Shown here: positions 8,429 to 17,293 of the stretch, piece after piece
Numbering within the stretch: position 1 is the stretch's first letter
How the letters are laid out: each line of letters begins with the position of its first letter
DNA from: Polynucleobacter sp. JS-JIR-II-50
Lineage (GTDB): Bacteria > Pseudomonadota > Gammaproteobacteria > Burkholderiales > Burkholderiaceae
Assembly (NCBI RefSeq): GCF_018687895.1
Contig: NZ_CP061307.1
Coordinates: forward strand, 186,001-250,000
Reading direction: 5' to 3'
Length of the DNA stretch: 64,000 nt
Program-made: the position numbers and the translations under genes
The notes under the pieces: generated by a model
The model's input: the letters and a program-made list of their open reading frames with translations, nothing else
Told to the model about the DNA's origin: nothing
Databases searched by the model: none

Positions 8429-9429
8429 GCTTGTCTCGTGAGAGAGTATGCGCATAGGGCTTGCAGCGCAGTGCTAGCTTCATTTACCGGAAAGTCTTTT
8501 AGGCAAGCTAAGGCCAGGTCGGACTCACGTTTGGCTGCTGCTTGGGTGTAATCAAGGGCGCCAGAGTTTTGGACGGCGGCAAGGATTTGTGCAAACACAT
8601 CCTCTGGTAAATCTTGGTTTTGTTCAATTGCTGCGCGCACTAAAAGACGTTCTTCATTACTGCCGTTTTCTAGTAAATAAATCAGTGGCAGCGTAGGCTT
8701 ACCTTCGCGTAAATCATCGCCGGCATTTTTTCCCATCTGTGCAGCATTAGCGGTGTAGTCCAGCAAGTCATCCATTAACTGAAAAGCCGTACCGATGTGA
8801 CGTCCAAATGCAGCGGCTTGTTCTCGTTGTGCATCGGTGGCATTAGCTAAGATGGCGCCTAGCTCAGTAGAGGCCTCAAAAAGCTTGGCTGTTTTGTAGC
8901 GAATGACCTGCAAATAACTCGCCTCATCCACTTCTGGGTCATTCATATTGAGAAGTTGCAAAACTTCGCCTTCAGCAATCGTATTGGTCGCATCTGACAG
9001 AATTTGCATGACTCGGAGGTCATTTGGGCCAACCATCATTTGGAAGGCTCGGGAATATAAGAAGTCGCCCACTAAAACGCTGGCAGCGTTGCCAAAAGCG
9101 GCATTGGCAGTCTCACGACCTCTTCTGAGGGTGGATTCATCGACTACATCATCATGAAGCAGGGTAGCGGTATGGATGAATTCAACTACAGCCGACATTT
9201 CCAGGGTGTTGAGTGTTTCTTTACCATTGGCTAGGGCTTTAGCCACCAACATCAACAGGGCGGGCCTGACCCGTTTGCCGCCAGCCTGGATGATATAGCT
9301 CGAGATTTGGTCAATTAAGGCGACTTTTGAGGCTAAACGCTGACGGATAACCTCGTCTAAGGCCTTGAAATCTAAGGCAATTGGGGCCAAAATTTGGCTT
9401 AAGTCATTGGTTTTGACAGTGCTCGTCAT
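8425..9429 (-). CDS. ispB: All-trans polyprenyl (octaprenyl) diphosphate synthase
   Basis: Makes the long isoprenoid side chain of ubiquinone from isopentenyl and farnesyl diphosphate. 334 residues with the first Asp-rich motif LLHDDVVDES and the second LMDDLLDYTA, plus GGKRVRP near residue 55. I start it at the ATG at 9429 (MTSTVKTND). The frame stays open 186 nt further upstream, but that would run through the rplU promoter and start codon on the other strand and adds residues with no family match. The chosen ATG has no clear Shine-Dalgarno. Next to rplU-rpmA, the usual arrangement in proteobacteria. Confidence 0.9.
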   Translation of the reverse strand: MTSTVKTNDLSQILAPIALDFKALDEVIRQRLASKVALIDQISSYIIQAGGKRVRPALLMLVAKALANGKETLNTLEMSAVVEFIHTATLLHDDVVDESTLRRGRETANAAFGNAASVLVGDFLYSRAFQMMVGPNDLRVMQILSDATNTIAEGEVLQLLNMNDPEVDEASYLQVIRYKTAKLFEASTELGAILANATDAQREQAAAFGRHIGTAFQLMDDLLDYTANAAQMGKNAGDDLREGKPTLPLIYLLENGSNEERLLVRAAIEQNQDLPEDVFAQILAAVQNSGALDYTQAAAKRESDLALACLKDFPVNEASTALQALCAYSLTRQA

Positions 9430-9441
9430 GCAAGATATAAT
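9413..9441 (+). promoter_or_regulatory. Consensus sigma-70 promoter for rplU-rpmA
   Basis: Perfect TTGACA (9413-9418), 17-bp spacer, perfect TATAAT (9436-9441). Transcription would start near 9448, giving a leader of about 55 nt before rplU. The spacer contains the divergent ispB start codon (9427-9429). Confidence 0.85.
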
Positions 9442-9504
9442 AATGGGCTTAGCTGGTCCAGGGTGGATTAGCTTAAATGTAGATATTAATTGAGGTTTCA
9501 AACC

Positions 9505-9816
9505 ATGTACGCGGTCATAAAAACCGGTGGCAAACAATATAAAGTTGCTGCAGGCGAAAAATTGAAAATAGAACAGATACCAGCGGAAATCGGCAGCGAA
9601 ATCACTCTTGACCAAGTCCTCGCCGTTGGCGAAGGCGCTTCACTGAAATTAGGTGATCCATTGGTTAATGGTGCAGCTGTGATGGCCACTGTCGTCTCCC
9701 AGGGACGTCACGATAAAGTGACAATCTTTAAGATGCGCCGTCGCAAGCATTATCAAAAGCATCAAGGCCATCGTCAGAATTTCACTGAAATTTTGATCAA
9801 CACGATTAAAGCCTAA
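9505..9816 (+). CDS. rplU: 50S ribosomal protein L21
   Basis: Large-subunit ribosomal protein that binds 23S rRNA with L20. 103 residues, the standard length, starting [15 protein letters not shown] and containing the basic [16 protein letters not shown] segment near the C-terminus. GAGG lies nine nt before the ATG; an in-frame TTG 15 nt upstream is not needed. First gene of an rplU-rpmA operon driven by the consensus promoter at 9413-9441. Confidence 0.97.
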   Translation: MYAVIKTGGKQYKVAAGEKLKIEQIPAEIGSEITLDQVLAVGEGASLKLGDPLVNGAAVMATVVSQGRHDKVTIFKMRRRKHYQKHQGHRQNFTEILINTIKA

Positions 9817-9835
9817 TTCAGGGTAGGAGAAAGAT

Positions 9836-10096
9836 ATGGCACAGAAAAAAGGCGGCGGCTCAACACGAAATGGCCGCGACTCAGAATCGAAACGCTTAGG
9901 CGTTAAGGTATTTGGCGGCGAGCATATTAATGCTGGCAGCATCATCATTCGTCAACGTGGCACACGTGTTCATCCAGGTGCTAACGTTGGTATTGGTAAG
10001 GATCACACTTTGTTTGCCTTGATTGACGGACAAGTGGAATTCGGCGTTAAGGGTGCTATGAAGAAGGCCCAAGTTTCAGTCTTGCCTCGTTCATAA
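9836..10096 (+). CDS. rpmA: 50S ribosomal protein L27
   Basis: Ribosomal protein near the peptidyl-transferase centre; its flexible N-terminus reaches the tRNA acceptor ends. 86 residues starting [16 protein letters not shown], with the usual [21 protein letters not shown] core. There is no N-terminal cleavage extension as in Firmicutes. AGGAG precedes the ATG. Co-transcribed with rplU (19-nt gap) and followed by a terminator. Confidence 0.97.
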   Translation: MAQKKGGGSTRNGRDSESKRLGVKVFGGEHINAGSIIIRQRGTRVHPGANVGIGKDHTLFALIDGQVEFGVKGAMKKAQVSVLPRS

Positions 10097-10153
10097 GGCG
10101 CCTGACTGAGACACGTTTGATTCAGATTTATTCCGAATTTAACTCTTAGGAAC

Positions 10154-10179
10154 AGGCCTCGCTAAGCGAGGCCTTTTTT
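10154..10179 (+). terminator. Intrinsic terminator after rpmA, overlapping the obgE ribosome-binding region
   Basis: Stem AGGCCTCGC (10154-10162), loop TAA, GCGAGGCCT (10166-10174), then a run of six T. It ends only 4-5 nt before the obgE ATG; the GAGG in its 3' arm (10168-10171) is the only Shine-Dalgarno-like sequence for obgE. Confidence 0.9.
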
Positions 10180-10183
10180 ATTC

Positions 10184-11272
10184 ATGAAATTTATAGACGA
10201 AGCACGTATTGAAGTGATTGCCGGGCAAGGTGGCGCCGGGAGTGCCTCTATGCGCCGCGAAAAGTTCATTGAATTTGGCGGGCCTGATGGCGGTGACGGC
10301 GGCAAAGGCGGTAGCGTCTGGGCAATAGCCGATCGCAACATCAACACCCTGATTGATTACCGCTACGCAAAAACACATACTGCAAAAAATGGTGAGCCTG
10401 GTCGTGGCGCCGATTGCTATGGTCGCGCTGGTGACGATATCGAGTTACGGATGCCAGTTGGCACAATCATTGCCGACTATGAAACTGGTGAGCCCATCGC
10501 TGACTTAACTACACATGGTGAGCGCTTATGTTTGGCGCAGGGCGGTGTTGGTGGTTGGGGCAATATTCACTTTAAGAGCAGTACGAATAGAGCGCCACGC
10601 CAAAAAACAAATGGCAAGGAAGGTGAACGTCGTAAGCTCAAGCTTGAATTAAAAGTATTAGCTGACGTCGGTTTATTGGGTATGCCTAATGCGGGTAAAT
10701 CTACCCTGATTACTGCAGTTTCGAATGCGCGTCCAAAGATTGCGGATTATCCATTTACCACTTTGCATCCAAATTTGGGTGTAGTGCGCGTGGGAGCTGA
10801 GCGCAGTTTTGTGATTGCTGACATTCCTGGTTTGATCGAAGGCGCGGCTGAAGGCGCTGGCCTGGGTCATCGCTTCTTGCGTCATTTACAACGTACAGGT
10901 GTATTGCTGCATTTGGTTGATATTGCTCCATTTGATGCGAATATTGACCCAGTGGCAGACGCTGTAGCGATTGTGAATGAATTGCGTAAGTACGACGAAG
11001 CGTTGGTTGAGAAGCCGCGCTGGCTAGTCTTAAATAAAGTGGACATGATTCCTGAAGAAGATCGCAAGACAGTGGTTGCGGACTTTATAAAGCGCTTTAA
11101 ATGGAAAGGCCCAGTCTTTGAGATCTCAGCTTTAACAGGCTTGGGGTGCGATAAGCTTTGCTATTCTTTGCAGGATTATTTGGATTCTGTACGGCGTGAC
11201 CGAGATGATGCGGATGAGCGCGCTCAAGATCCGCGTTATCAAGGTCAGCTAGAAGATAAAAAACCAGATTAA
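10184..11272 (+). CDS. obgE: Obg-family GTPase (CgtA)
   Basis: Essential GTPase involved in late 50S assembly and stress response. 362 residues: glycine-rich Obg fold (1-160, with [11 protein letters not shown]), then a G domain with G1 [10 protein letters not shown]3 [15 protein letters not shown]4 NKVD and G5 SALTG, and a short acidic/basic tail. The variable C-terminal OCT domain of longer homologues is absent, as usual in proteobacteria. It is next to rplU-rpmA and upstream of proB. The only RBS-like sequence lies inside the preceding terminator hairpin (see finding). Confidence 0.96.
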   Translation: MKFIDEARIEVIAGQGGAGSASMRREKFIEFGGPDGGDGGKGGSVWAIADRNINTLIDYRYAKTHTAKNGEPGRGADCYGRAGDDIELRMPVGTIIADYETGEPIADLTTHGERLCLAQGGVGGWGNIHFKSSTNRAPRQKTNGKEGERRKLKLELKVLADVGLLGMPNAGKSTLITAVSNARPKIADYPFTTLHPNLGVVRVGAERSFVIADIPGLIEGAAEGAGLGHRFLRHLQRTGVLLHLVDIAPFDANIDPVADAVAIVNELRKYDEALVEKPRWLVLNKVDMIPEEDRKTVVADFIKRFKWKGPVFEISALTGLGCDKLCYSLQDYLDSVRRDRDDADERAQDPRYQGQLEDKKPD

Positions 11273-11293
11273 ATATTTCATTCGCCTTTTGCC

Positions 11294-12088
11294 ATGAACG
11301 CCAAAAAAACTCAACGGATTGTTGTCAAAGTAGGATCTAGCCTAGTCACCAACAATGGTGAAGGCTTGGATCATGCTGCGATTGCAATGTGGGCCGAGCA
11401 AATGGCTGGGCTATTAAAGGCAGGTCATGAGGTGTTGATGGTGAGCTCAGGTGCTATTGCTGAAGGCATGCAGCGTCTGGGTTGGACTAAGCGTCCACAA
11501 GAAATTCATCAACTGCAAGCCGCTGCTGCAGTTGGTCAAATGGGCTTGGTTCAGGTTTATGAAAGCTGTTTTGCGCGCTTCAATCTCCGTAGCGCTCAGG
11601 TCTTGCTGACTAATGCAGACTTGGCTGACGCTGAACGTAATGCCAATGCTAGAGCCACCCTCGATACTTTGTTGAAGTTGGGTGTAGTTCCCATCATTAA
11701 CGAGAATGACACAGTAGTAACCGATGAAATTAAGTTTGGCGACAACGACAGCCTTGCCGCTTTAGTAACCAATTTAATTCATGCGGATCTTTTGGTGATT
11801 TTGACTGATCAAGGCGGTCTGTTTACTGCAGACCCACGTCAAAATCCAAATGCCACCTTACTTACGGATGCCATTGCAGGAGATCCTGCCTTGGAAAAAA
11901 TGGCTGGCGGTGCTGCCAGTGAGCTCAGTAAGGGTGGTATGTTGACTAAGGTAATGGCGGCAAAGATTGCCGTGAAAACCGGTGCAGGGACAGTAATAGC
12001 CTCAGGACGCGAACCCAATGTACTGACTCGTCTAATTGCTGGCGAGAAAATTGGGACCTATTTGGCCCCTCTCCAAAATAATCCTTAA
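11294..12088 (+). CDS. proB: Glutamate 5-kinase, lacking a PUA domain
   Basis: First step of proline synthesis: phosphorylates L-glutamate to glutamyl 5-phosphate. The amino-acid kinase domain is complete: [10 protein letters not shown] at the N-terminus, [38 protein letters not shown], and [13 protein letters not shown]. The protein stops at 264 residues, right after the kinase domain ([10 protein letters not shown]), whereas E. coli ProB has about 367 with a C-terminal PUA domain. No PUA remnant is seen downstream; a convergent gene overlaps the stop. The partner ProA is encoded far away at 53.6 kb. Confidence 0.93.
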   Translation: MNAKKTQRIVVKVGSSLVTNNGEGLDHAAIAMWAEQMAGLLKAGHEVLMVSSGAIAEGMQRLGWTKRPQEIHQLQAAAAVGQMGLVQVYESCFARFNLRSAQVLLTNADLADAERNANARATLDTLLKLGVVPIINENDTVVTDEIKFGDNDSLAALVTNLIHADLLVILTDQGGLFTADPRQNPNATLLTDAIAGDPALEKMAGGAASELSKGGMLTKVMAAKIAVKTGAGTVIASGREPNVLTRLIAGEKIGTYLAPLQNNP

Positions 12089-12651
12089 TTAACTACACCA
12101 AAGGAATTGCTTGGTTTTGTTTGACCAGTGAATCCATTGGGGTTAAGCGATTTAAGAATCGTATTGATATTTTTTTCTTGGGAGCTGAAATTACAAAAAG
12201 CGCCTTGTGCCAAAGCTGCTTGATAGCGATTGGGTACATTGCTTTGAATATTGCGCCAAGTAGATAAGGGATTCTCCTTCCAGGCACCATTTTCTAATGT
12301 GCCATAAAGGCGCCACTGAAATGAATCACAACGAATACCTTCATATTGAGTCTGTACGCTACCGCTGGGGCTTGTTAGCACAACAATATATCGAGTCACT
12401 CCATCGGCCCCAATCAGGATGGAATCAGTATCCACAGCAAATTTAAAGATGGTGTGCTGAGATACATAAAAAGGCAGCAAGGTGGCTTGGTTCGGTGGGT
12501 TCAGGGGCATGGCAGTGGTGCCCTCTTTAAACACCATGGGTGCAAAAGGATCTACGCCACTAATGAGCGCATCTCCACCGCATGCGGATAATGCGATGCC
12601 GAGGATTGCGGTGCAGCAAGAGAGATACAGGCGCTTCAGAGAAATAGTCAT
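12085..12651 (-). CDS. CNP1-like family lipoprotein
   Basis: Predicted outer-membrane or periplasmic lipoprotein of unknown function. The N-terminus [18 protein letters not shown] is a signal peptide ending in the lipobox LSAC (Cys about 24). The remaining part (about 160 residues) resembles the betaproteobacterial CNP1-like domain ([31 protein letters not shown]), judged by recall. Two further cysteines could form a disulphide. Its start overlaps the end of rppH by 4 nt, so it is likely co-transcribed with rppH. Its stop overlaps that of convergent proB. Confidence 0.72.
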   Translation of the reverse strand: MTISLKRLYLSCCTAILGIALSACGGDALISGVDPFAPMVFKEGTTAMPLNPPNQATLLPFYVSQHTIFKFAVDTDSILIGADGVTRYIVVLTSPSGSVQTQYEGIRCDSFQWRLYGTLENGAWKENPLSTWRNIQSNVPNRYQAALAQGAFCNFSSQEKNINTILKSLNPNGFTGQTKPSNSFGVVN

Positions 12652-13247
12652 GTGGATTGATCGTTTGGGTTGTCATCTTTCGGGTGTTCGTGAGTGCCAC
12701 CATATAAAGATTGAATTAAATCAAGAGGAGATCCCCAGGCAAGTTGCTGCATGCGCATACCGCGGGATAGGAAGCGTGCTAATTCTGAAAGCGCGAGTTG
12801 ATAAACTTCACGTTTAAAGCCAATGACTGCATCCAATTGAATCCAGAAGGGTACCCAGCGCCAGGCATCGAATTCTGGATGCTCCGAAGCGCGGAGTTGG
12901 ATATCACTATCCAGGCCTACTAGACGCAAGAGAAACCAAATTTGTTTTTGACCACGATATGCTGCTCTATGGACCCGTGTGGAGTTTTGGCGGCGCAAGT
13001 ATTCCTCAGGGACGTCATAGCGAAGCCAGTCCCTGGTGCGTCCAATAATTTGGACATGCTCCGGCAGTAAGCCAACCTCCTCTTGCAATTCGCGGTACAT
13101 AGCCTGTTCAGGGCTTTCACCATGCTGAATCCCGCCCTGCGGGAACTGCCACGAATGCTGCCCAACGCGTTTTCCCCAGAAAACCTCGTTACGGCTATTG
13201 AGGAGGACAATGCCGACATTCGGGCGATACCCTTCACGGTCAAGCAT
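12648..13247 (-). CDS. rppH: RNA pyrophosphohydrolase (Nudix)
   Basis: Removes pyrophosphate from the 5' end of triphosphorylated RNA, priming decay by RNase E. 199 residues with the Nudix box [17 protein letters not shown] followed by QEEVGL, and the N-terminus [15 protein letters not shown] typical of RppH. The C-terminal tail ([14 protein letters not shown]) is a feature of the betaproteobacterial form. A promoter with -10 TATAAT reads into it from within the 5' end of the divergent proS. Confidence 0.93.
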   Translation of the reverse strand: MLDREGYRPNVGIVLLNSRNEVFWGKRVGQHSWQFPQGGIQHGESPEQAMYRELQEEVGLLPEHVQIIGRTRDWLRYDVPEEYLRRQNSTRVHRAAYRGQKQIWFLLRLVGLDSDIQLRASEHPEFDAWRWVPFWIQLDAVIGFKREVYQLALSELARFLSRGMRMQQLAWGSPLDLIQSLYGGTHEHPKDDNPNDQST

Positions 13248-13282
13248 GATCGTGCCTCAAATCCTTTAAAATCAACGATTTG

Positions 13283-13310
13283 ATTATATCCATACATGAA
13301 AGCCTCACAA
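13283..13310 (-). promoter_or_regulatory. Candidate sigma-70 promoter for rppH
   Basis: On the minus strand: TTGTGA (13310-13305), 16-bp spacer, TATAAT (13288-13283). The -35 lies inside the proS coding region. Predicted leader is about 30 nt. Confidence 0.5.
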
Positions 13311-15038
13311 TCATTTCTCGCCACGCTAAAAGAAGCCCCCTCCGACGCTGAGGTGGTTTCGCACAAACTCATGGTGCGTGCAGGTTTAATTCGTAAGCTC
13401 AGCGCAGGCATCTACAACTATTTACCGCTGGGCTTGAAGGTTATCCGCAAGGTAGAAAACATTATTCGCGAAGAAATGAATCGTGCTGGCGCAATTGAAT
13501 TGCTCATGCCAATGATTCAGCCTGCTGAATTGTGGCAAGAGACTGGTCGTTGGGAAAAGATGGGCCCAGAGTTGCTGCGCATCAAAGATCGCCATGATCG
13601 CGATTTTTTGATTCAGCCAACTTCCGAAGAGGTGATTACCGATTTGGCTCGCAATGAGATTAAGAGTTATAAGCAATTGCCAGTGAACTTCTATCAGGTG
13701 CAGACTAAGTTCCGTGATGAGCGTCGTCCGCGCTTTGGCATCATGCGTGGTCGTGAGTTCAGTATGAAAGATGCTTACTCATTTGATCGCGATGTTGATG
13801 GTCTCAAGAAGTCCTATCAAATTATGTTTGATGCTTACACCCGCATCTTTAAGCGTATGGGGCTTCAGTTCCGTGCAGTAACTGCAGACAATGGCGCCAT
13901 TGGTGGCTCTGGCAGTCAAGAGTTTCACGTGATTGCCGATACTGGTGAAGATGCGATTGTGTATTGCCCTAGTTCTGATTACGCAGCGAATTTGGAGGCA
14001 GCCGAGTCTTTAGCTTTAATTGCTACTCGTACTGCTGCGACACAGGCAATGACGAAGGTGTCAACACCTGATAAGACAAATTGCGCAGATGTAGCGAAGT
14101 TCTTAAATATCCCTCTTGAGAGCACTGTGAAGTCTTTGCTGTTTGCTGCTGATCAAGAAAAAGGCCCGGCCAAACTTTTTATGTTGTTAGTGCGTGGCGA
14201 TCATGAGCTTAATGAGGTGAAAGCTAGCAAGATTCCTGGCATGGTGGAATCACGCTTTGCTACTGAAGCAGAAATCCAACAAGCTTGCAATGCGCCGGCA
14301 GGTTATTTAGGTCCTGTCGGAGTGAGTGCTGAAGTGACTGTTGTTGCTGATCGCACCGTTGCCAATATGGCTGACTTTGTCTGTGGCGCCAATGATGCTG
14401 GTCATCACTTGACTGGCGTGAACTGGGGCCGCGATTTGCCTGAGCCTTTAGTGTTGGATATTCGTAACGCGGTGATCGGTGATCCTTCGCCGGATGGCAA
14501 GGGGGTTGTTGATATTTGCCGCGGCATTGAAGTGGGCCACGTATTCCAATTGGGCACTCGTTATTCAGAAGCGATGGGTTGTACTTACTTGGATCAACAG
14601 GGCAAAGCCCAGCCGATGGTGATGGGTTGTTACGGTATTGGCGTTACTCGTTTGCTTGGCGCTGCAATTGAGCAAGGCCATGACGAGAAGGGCATTATCT
14701 GGCCAATTTCTATGGCACCATTCGAGGTGGTTATTTGCCCAATGGGTTACGAGAAATCGGAAGCAGTTAAAGCCGCATGCGATCAATTGCATGACGAGCT
14801 AATGACGGCTGGAATTGACGTGATTTTGGATGATCGCAATGAACGCCCGGGTGCGATGTTTGCTGACTGGGAGTTGATTGGAGCACCATTCCGCGTGGTG
14901 ATTGGTGATCGTGGTTTGGCGGATTCTCATGTGGAATTTAAGGGCCGGACTGATGCCGAGTCTCAAAACATCCCGCTAAATGACATCAAAGCAAAAGTGA
15001 TTGCTGCAGTTCAAGCAGCAAAGATCTTAGTTAATTAA
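13296..15038 (+). CDS. proS: Prolyl-tRNA synthetase
   Basis: Charges tRNA-Pro. 580 residues of the bacterial type: class II catalytic core with motif 2 [19 protein letters not shown], an insertion (INS) editing domain between about 220 and 400 (including VKSLLFAAD and [16 protein letters not shown]), motif 3 [12 protein letters not shown], and the C-terminal anticodon-binding domain. There is no clear Shine-Dalgarno before the ATG ([20 protein letters not shown]). Convergent with ffh, whose stop begins at the very next base. Confidence 0.96.
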   Translation: MKASQSFLATLKEAPSDAEVVSHKLMVRAGLIRKLSAGIYNYLPLGLKVIRKVENIIREEMNRAGAIELLMPMIQPAELWQETGRWEKMGPELLRIKDRHDRDFLIQPTSEEVITDLARNEIKSYKQLPVNFYQVQTKFRDERRPRFGIMRGREFSMKDAYSFDRDVDGLKKSYQIMFDAYTRIFKRMGLQFRAVTADNGAIGGSGSQEFHVIADTGEDAIVYCPSSDYAANLEAAESLALIATRTAATQAMTKVSTPDKTNCADVAKFLNIPLESTVKSLLFAADQEKGPAKLFMLLVRGDHELNEVKASKIPGMVESRFATEAEIQQACNAPAGYLGPVGVSAEVTVVADRTVANMADFVCGANDAGHHLTGVNWGRDLPEPLVLDIRNAVIGDPSPDGKGVVDICRGIEVGHVFQLGTRYSEAMGCTYLDQQGKAQPMVMGCYGIGVTRLLGAAIEQGHDEKGIIWPISMAPFEVVICPMGYEKSEAVKAACDQLHDELMTAGIDVILDDRNERPGAMFADWELIGAPFRVVIGDRGLADSHVEFKGRTDAESQNIPLNDIKAKVIAAVQAAKILVN

Positions 15039-16421
15039 TTATTTCTTAAAGAGCCCGCCAATACCCTTGGCGGCTCCTTTTGCAGCCATGGTGGCCATGG
15101 TGCGCGCCATTTTTCCACCCTTGAATTGCTTCATCATAGTTTGCATTTGCTCGAACTGAGCTAGCAGGCGATTGACCTCTTGCACTTCTACGCCAGAGCC
15201 GGCGGCAATGCGACGCTTACGGCTGGCTTTAAGTAATTCAGGCTTTCTGCGTTCTTGAGGTGTCATGCTGTCGATGATTCCGCGCATACGCGTGGTTTGT
15301 TTATCCGCATTACTGAGATTTGCTTTGGAGGCAGCTTGCGCCATTTGACTGGGTAACTTGTCCATCAGGCTAGCCATGCCGCCCATCTTTTGCATTTGCA
15401 TGAGTTGATCTCTAAAATCTTCTAGATCAAAACCGCCTTTAGAAATCTTACTGGCTAATTTTTCTGCTTTGGCAACGTCAACGTGTTGCTGAGCTTGCTC
15501 AACCAGCGCCAGAATATCGCCCATACCCAGAATGCGATTGGCCATGCGTTCGGCATCAAATGCCTCTAGACCGTCCATCTTCTCGGCGACGCCGATAAAT
15601 TTGAGTGGAACACCAGTTACTTGACGTACTGAAAGCGCCGCACCACCGCGAGAGTCACCATCCAGCTTAGTCAGAATCACGCCGGTGAGTGGGAGCGCTT
15701 CATGGAAGGCTTTAGCGGTATTGACGGCATCTTGACCAAGCATGGCGTCAACTACGAATAAGGTTTCGATTGGATTGAGGCTGGCATGCAAAGTTTTGAT
15801 TTCTTGCATGAGCGCTTCATCAATGCCAAGACGTCCTGCGGTATCCACAATCACCACATCAAAGTAATGGCGGCGTGCCCAATCTAGGGCAGCTACAGCA
15901 ATATCATTTGGTTTTTGACTAATGTCGCTCGGGAAAAACTGAGCGCCAACCTGCTTGGTAACAGTTTCTAATTGCTCAATCGCAGCCGGACGATAGACGT
16001 CACAAGAAACAGTCAGAACCTTCTTTTTCTTTTTCTCCTGCAACCATTTGGCGAGTTTGCCGACGGTTGTCGTTTTGCCTGCGCCCTGTAAGCCGGCCAT
16101 CAAGATGACTGCAGGAGGCTGGGTAGCAAGATTAAGTTCGCCGCTTTGATTGGTGTCACCCGTCATGACTTGGGCGAGCTCTCGTTGAACTACGCCAACC
16201 AGGGCTTGTCCAGGACTGAGGCTTCCAACCACTTCCTCGCCAAGGGCTTTAAATTTAATTTGTTCCAGCAAAGACTTCACTACTGGCAGCGCTACGTCGG
16301 CCTCAAGCAAGGCCAAACGGATTTCCCGCAGCATTTCCGCTGTATTGTCTTCAGTGAGGCGGGCTTGGCCTCGCATTGTTTTAACAACGCGTGATAGGCG
16401 GTCGGTGAGGTTCTCTAGCAT
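15039..16421 (-). CDS. ffh: Signal recognition particle protein Ffh
   Basis: GTPase that binds 4.5S RNA and the signal sequences of nascent membrane proteins. 460 residues: N domain (MLENLTDRLSRVVKTMRG), G domain with GLQGAGKTTTVGKLAKW, DTAGRLGIDEALM and TKLDGDSRGGAAL, then a methionine-rich M domain (LMQMQKMGGMASLMDKLP, SMTPQERRKPELL). The C-terminal tail is basic and glycine-rich. Divergent from a CcsA-like gene with only 20 nt between them, a conserved pairing in betaproteobacteria. Confidence 0.97.
   Translation of the reverse strand: MLENLTDRLSRVVKTMRGQARLTEDNTAEMLREIRLALLEADVALPVVKSLLEQIKFKALGEEVVGSLSPGQALVGVVQRELAQVMTGDTNQSGELNLATQPPAVILMAGLQGAGKTTTVGKLAKWLQEKKKKKVLTVSCDVYRPAAIEQLETVTKQVGAQFFPSDISQKPNDIAVAALDWARRHYFDVVIVDTAGRLGIDEALMQEIKTLHASLNPIETLFVVDAMLGQDAVNTAKAFHEALPLTGVILTKLDGDSRGGAALSVRQVTGVPLKFIGVAEKMDGLEAFDAERMANRILGMGDILALVEQAQQHVDVAKAEKLASKISKGGFDLEDFRDQLMQMQKMGGMASLMDKLPSQMAQAASKANLSNADKQTTRMRGIIDSMTPQERRKPELLKASRKRRIAAGSGVEVQEVNRLLAQFEQMQTMMKQFKGGKMARTMATMAAKGAAKGIGGLFKK
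15051..15081 (+). terminator. Possible proS terminator inside the 3' end of ffh
   Basis: GAGCC-C-GCCAA / TTGGC-GGCTC hairpin with one bulged base and loop TACCC, followed by CTTTTG. It overlaps the ffh coding end. The T tract is short, so this is tentative. Confidence 0.4.
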
Positions 16422-16441
16422 TTATCGATTAGACTTTCCAG

Positions 16442-17290
16442 ATGGATATTTTAGGTTACTCAAGTTACGAATGGCTCCCTTCCGCACTTTATTTAGTGCT
16501 TTTGCTGGTTTTGAGCTTCAAAGCCAAGAGCGGCGTGGAGTCTAGACTCTCTAGCGCCCTGGTGCAGGCTGCCATTTTTGTGATTTTGGTGATTCATGGG
16601 GTGCAATTGCATGACTCCGTCTTTACCCCTCAAGGCTTTGTATTTGGTTTTGCACAGGATTTATCCTTGATTGCTTGGGTTGGCCTAGCCTTTTATTGGT
16701 TTCAATCTTGGTTTTTACCTATCTCAAGCTTACGTTGGATGGCCTTAATGTTTGCGCTCATTTGCGCATTGCTCCCTTCCATTTTTCCAGGGACCTTGCT
16801 TTCGCCGAAAGCGGTTTCAGATCCTTGGTTTAAGGGGCACTTCGTGGTGGCTACTGTTTCAGTGGGCTTGCTGAGTTTAGCGGCGATGCATGCCATGCTC
16901 ATGAGCGTTCAAGATCGCGCATTGCATCGTCAGTTGGCAATCATTCCTAATGGCCGCCTTGCTCATTGGCTGGAGGATTTGCCCCCGCTAATGACAATGG
17001 AAAGTCTTTTATTCAATTTGCTCTATGTTGGTTTTGCGCTTCTGAGTTTGACCGTCTTCTCGGGCCTGCTCTTTTCCCAAACCCTGTTTGGCAAGCCTTT
17101 AATGTTTGATCACAAAACGATTTTTGCTTTGGTCTCCTGGTTTTTATTCGCAGGCCTTTTGATTGCGCGTTGGCGAGTGGGTCTGCGTGGCAGAGCAGCT
17201 ATTCGTTGGGTATTAAGTGCCTATACCGCTTTGTTGCTTGCATACGTTGGTAGTCGCTTTGTAGTTGAAGTCATTCTGCAGAGAGCTTAA
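16442..17290 (+). CDS. CcsA/HemX-like cytochrome c assembly membrane protein
   Basis: Polytopic membrane protein of the CcsA/YpjD family. 282 residues with about eight hydrophobic segments; the hallmark region is LLSPKAVSDPWFKGHFVVATVSVGLLSLAA (cited here as the SPKAVSDPWFKGHFV core), with conserved His residues, and later FDHKTIFALVSWFLFAGL. The exact role (haem handling or cytochrome c biogenesis versus an uncharacterised function) is not settled for the ffh-linked members. It lies four nt upstream of the AmpD fusion gene and is probably co-transcribed with it. Confidence 0.78.
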   Translation: MDILGYSSYEWLPSALYLVLLLVLSFKAKSGVESRLSSALVQAAIFVILVIHGVQLHDSVFTPQGFVFGFAQDLSLIAWVGLAFYWFQSWFLPISSLRWMALMFALICALLPSIFPGTLLSPKAVSDPWFKGHFVVATVSVGLLSLAAMHAMLMSVQDRALHRQLAIIPNGRLAHWLEDLPPLMTMESLLFNLLYVGFALLSLTVFSGLLFSQTLFGKPLMFDHKTIFALVSWFLFAGLLIARWRVGLRGRAAIRWVLSAYTALLLAYVGSRFVVEVILQRA

Positions 17291-17293
17291 CCA

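Noticed and set aside
9430..9615. 186-nt upstream extension of ispB
   Set aside because: It covers the rplU promoter and start and adds residues not found in the family.
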